The notes under the pieces were generated by a model. That model was not told where the DNA came from. It saw only the letters and a program-made list of their open reading frames with translations, and did not search any database. From assembly GCA_017618435.1 (NCBI GenBank), contig JAFZUH010000005.1, positions 1 through 9,316 on the forward strand: a stretch of DNA of 9,316 nt, written 5' to 3'. Source of the stretch: Bacteroidales bacterium (GTDB taxonomy: Bacteria > Bacteroidota > Bacteroidia > Bacteroidales > WCHB1-69). Below are positions 7,028 to 9,316 of this stretch, one piece after another. Positions within the stretch are counted from its first letter, which is position 1. Every line of letters starts with the position of its first letter. The position numbers and the translations under genes were made by a program.

Positions 7028-8071
7028 ATGAAAACAATAAACGATTTAAGCATTGCAGAGATAAGTGATTTTTTGGTTGCCAACAACGAAAAATCTTTTC
7101 GTGCAAAACAGATATACCAATGGATTTGGCAAAAGAATGTAACCGACTTTGCTGCAATGACTAACCTGTCGGCGGCTTTGCGAAAAATTTTGGAAGCCAA
7201 TTTTTCTATAAGAAGCATTCGTATTGAACAAGAATATGTCAGTCAAGACGGCACTCGCAAGTATATTTTGCGATTGTTCGACCAACAGCAGATAGAAATG
7301 GTTCTCATACCCTCCCAGCAGCGTACAACGGTATGCATTTCATCGCAAGTGGGCTGTTCATTAGGGTGCAAATTCTGTGCAACAGGCTCTATGGGGTTCA
7401 AAAGAAACCTCCATGCAGATGAAATCTATCAGCAGGTATTTTTGGCAAATGAACTGTCGCAACAGCATTATGGCACACATCTGTCAAATATTGTCCTAAT
7501 GGGTATGGGAGAACCACTTTTAAACCTTGACAATGTAAGCAAAGCCATAGATATGATAACAGGCAAAGACGGAATGGAAATGTCGCCCAGCCGTATCACG
7601 CTTTCAACAGCCGGCATTCCTACCAAATTGTCCCGTTTGGCAGCATTGCAACCCAACATAGGATTGGCTGTATCATTGCATGCCGCTGACCCAACCAAAC
7701 GGAAGACCATTATGCCTATTGCGAACACATATTCTATCGCTGAACTTGTCGCGGCTCTCAAAGACTATCACAAAACGACAAAACAACGTATAACCATTGA
7801 ATATTTGTTGCTGAAAAACATCAACGACAGCCTTGATGACGCACAATTGTTGGCAAATCTGTGCAAGAATTTCCCCGTCAAGATAAATTTAATAAACTAC
7901 AACTCACACCCTCACTCCGCATTCCAGCCAACAACCAAAGAACAGCAGGAAGCCTTTGCCGAATTGCTGGAAAGTAAAAACATGCTTGTCTATGTACGTC
8001 AAAGCAAGGGTCAAGACATTGCCGCCGCCTGCGGACAATTGGTCAACAAACGGCAAAACGGCAACAAATAA
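7028..8071 (+). CDS. rlmN: Dual-specificity RNA methyltransferase RlmN (23S rRNA A2503 / tRNA A37 C2)
   Basis: A radical SAM enzyme that methylates C2 of adenine 2503 in 23S rRNA, and in many bacteria A37 of some tRNAs, tuning the peptidyl transferase centre. The 347-residue length is normal. The N-terminal accessory domain carries EKSFRAKQIYQWIW (21-34). The [4Fe-4S] cluster motif CxxxCxxC is at C110, C114 and C117 in SQVGCSLGCKFCATG. Further family motifs are LMGMGEPLLN (157-166), LSTAGIP (192-198), SLHAADPTKR (216-225) and INLINYNSHP (286-295). C335 in GQDIAAACGQL matches the cysteine methylated during catalysis (C355 in E. coli), and C103 matches the E. coli C118. An in-frame TGA at 7022-7024 rules out a start much further upstream. 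It is probably co-transcribed with the AsmA-family gene. Confidence 0.97.
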   Translation: MKTINDLSIAEISDFLVANNEKSFRAKQIYQWIWQKNVTDFAAMTNLSAALRKILEANFSIRSIRIEQEYVSQDGTRKYILRLFDQQQIEMVLIPSQQRTTVCISSQVGCSLGCKFCATGSMGFKRNLHADEIYQQVFLANELSQQHYGTHLSNIVLMGMGEPLLNLDNVSKAIDMITGKDGMEMSPSRITLSTAGIPTKLSRLAALQPNIGLAVSLHAADPTKRKTIMPIANTYSIAELVAALKDYHKTTKQRITIEYLLLKNINDSLDDAQLLANLCKNFPVKINLINYNSHPHSAFQPTTKEQQEAFAELLESKNMLVYVRQSKGQDIAAACGQLVNKRQNGNK

Positions 8072-8090
8072 TCTCTTTTTATACCGATAC

Positions 8091-8132
8091 AAACAAAAAC
8101 ACCCTCACTTTACAGCGAGGGTGTTTTTGTTT
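8091..8132. terminator. Bidirectional intrinsic terminator between rlmN and rseP
   Basis: A perfect 16-bp stem (8091-8106 paired with 8117-8132) has a GC-rich core, CACCCTC/GAGGGTG, flanked by an A-rich 5' arm and a T-rich 3' arm, with a 10-nt loop. Because the arms are A-rich on one side and T-rich on the other, the hairpin gives a U-rich 3' end on either strand. It starts 20 nt after the rlmN stop and also follows the rseP stop on the minus strand by 18 nt, so it should end both convergent transcripts. Confidence 0.9.
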
Positions 8133-8150
8133 TGCTTCCGAGAACCGCTT

Positions 8151-9316
8151 TTAATGGAATAATTTGAATATATCGTTTCCGAAAACAAATATCATCAATA
8201 GCAATAAGATTATCATTCCAACGGTCTGGGCGGCTTGTATAACTTTATCCGACACTTTCCGCCCTGTCAATAGTTCTATTAATGTAAAAATAGCGTGTCC
8301 TCCGTCCAAACCCGGTATCGGCAACACGTTCATAAAGGCCAAAATGATGGACAACAAACCTGTGATGTACCAAAATCTGCCCCAATTCCATACGTTGCCA
8401 TATATTTGTGCAATGCCGATAGGTCCGGACAATGACGAGGCTTTTTCTTGTCCCGATAATAATTTGCCCAACCCTGAAATATTAAGCATTAAATTGTTCA
8501 TGGCGTCTTTCCAACCATAGACAAACGACTGTCCGACAGAATAGGTTGCCAATTTGTAGTTTGGGGTAACACAAAAAACGCCCAACAAACCATTACTGTC
8601 CAAAGCTACGGTGGTTGTCAGTGTGTCATTGTCTCTCAAATATGTCAATTCGATATTTTTGTTGGCGAAATCAAGATGATATTCCTGCCAAGTGCCGTAA
8701 CTTTCCATTTGAATATCATTCATTTTAATCAACCTGTCGCCTTTTTGGAGTTTGCCGTCAGTCAAATCAGGATTGACAACAGAATCTACGACAAAAGGAA
8801 AGTTCATCGGTTCCAAAAAGGTGTTCATGTGAGTCTTCATCGTATCATATATCCGTTCTCCCAACACAACAGCCACCGTTTTTCCGTCCCGTTCGACTTC
8901 AGCCATATTGCCCAATATCAAAGCGGGCTTAATATCGCTATATCGTTCGTAGGTTTTTCCGTCAATGGAGATGATTTTGTCGCCCGTTTCAAAACCCATG
9001 TTTTTGGCAGATTCAAAGGCGTACAAGCCGTCTGTAATTTCGGCGTTGGGAACATATTGTTTTTCGTAACAGCGTATAACCATAGCAAACAACAACACCC
9101 CCACAATCATATTGACAATAACGCCAGCCAAGACAATAATCAGACGTTGCCATGCGGGTTTAGAGCGAAACTCCCATGATTGAGGTTCAGTAGACAGATT
9201 TTCAACCGTCTGGGTTTCATCTATCATGCCTGCAATTTGGCAATAGCCTCCCAAAGGCAACCACCCTATACCATATTCGGTGTTGTCGGGATATTTCCGC
9301 CAATCATCATCGTCCA
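8151..9316 (-). CDS. rseP: RseP-type site-2 protease, intramembrane zinc metalloprotease (5' end outside window)
   Basis: RseP-type proteases cut membrane-spanning proteins within the bilayer, classically anti-sigma factors and remnant signal peptides. The frame is open to the right edge, so 387 residues are visible and the N-terminal HExxH zinc site lies outside. The fragment begins with four Asp then WRKYPDNTEYGIGWLPLGGY, the conserved segment that follows the first membrane helix. It continues through WEFRSKPAWQR, a membrane helix (LIIVLAGVIVNMIVG), two PDZ-like domains (the second around KLQKGDRLIKMNDIQM), and then helices containing NVLPIPGLDGGH; the third zinc ligand is the Asp at 8306-8304. 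A last hydrophobic helix ends the protein. A TTG at 9260 could be taken for a start but sits within the conserved LPLGGY segment, so it is not one. The gene is convergent with rlmN and shares its terminator. Confidence 0.94.
   Translation of the reverse strand, partial: DDDDWRKYPDNTEYGIGWLPLGGYCQIAGMIDETQTVENLSTEPQSWEFRSKPAWQRLIIVLAGVIVNMIVGVLLFAMVIRCYEKQYVPNAEITDGLYAFESAKNMGFETGDKIISIDGKTYERYSDIKPALILGNMAEVERDGKTVAVVLGERIYDTMKTHMNTFLEPMNFPFVVDSVVNPDLTDGKLQKGDRLIKMNDIQMESYGTWQEYHLDFANKNIELTYLRDNDTLTTTVALDSNGLLGVFCVTPNYKLATYSVGQSFVYGWKDAMNNLMLNISGLGKLLSGQEKASSLSGPIGIAQIYGNVWNWGRFWYITGLLSIILAFMNVLPIPGLDGGHAIFTLIELLTGRKVSDKVIQAAQTVGMIILLLLMIFVFGNDIFKLFH

Noticed and set aside
8676..9179. 167-codon open frame on the plus strand opposite rseP
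   Set aside because: It lies antisense to clearly conserved RseP PDZ and membrane segments and shows no recognisable motif of its own.
9258..9260. TTG at 9260 as the rseP start, giving a complete 369-residue protein
   Set aside because: The frame stays open upstream to the window edge and encodes conserved residues (NTEYGIGWLPLGGY), and a start there would lack the HExxH zinc site.

Overview
The window looks like an ordinary chromosomal stretch from a member of the Bacteroidetes (Bacteroidota), possibly of the order Bacteroidales. The evidence is low GC with AT-rich spacers, copies of the phylum's -7 promoter element TAnnTTTG (here TATCTTTG), no Shine-Dalgarno sequences before most starts, and protein variants typical of the phylum (a 452-residue HisRS, an AsmA-like protein, an RseP of the 'EYGIGWLPLGGY' type). 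No mobile element, CRISPR array, tRNA or rRNA gene was seen.

Layout from left to right: (1) positions 1-1037, minus strand: dnaA, the replication initiator, cut by the left window edge so that its DNA-binding domain IV is missing. (2) 1038-1424: a 387-nt AT-rich divergent intergenic region. It has the same 10-mer TATCTTTGCA facing outward on each strand, as candidate -7 elements for dnaA and hisS, plus an A/T-rich imperfect hairpin. (3) 1425-4287, plus strand: hisS and hutH, one nucleotide apart and closed by a clear intrinsic terminator. (4) 4397-8071, plus strand: a large AsmA-family membrane-anchored protein, then rlmN (23S rRNA A2503 / tRNA A37 C2-methyltransferase). The 57-nt spacer between them consists almost entirely of degenerate TTGAARG heptamers. 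(5) 8072-8150: a strong symmetrical hairpin that can end transcription from both sides. (6) 8151-9316, minus strand: an rseP-type site-2 protease, convergent with rlmN and cut at its N-terminus by the right window edge.

Most genes serve core functions: replication initiation, histidine-tRNA charging, ribosome modification and envelope maintenance. The least routine features are the tight hisS-hutH pairing (histidine-tRNA charging and histidine breakdown in one likely transcript, without the rest of the hut pathway nearby), a serine in place of the first Walker A glycine in DnaA, and the heptamer-repeat spacer before rlmN. I found no convincing undescribed multi-gene system.
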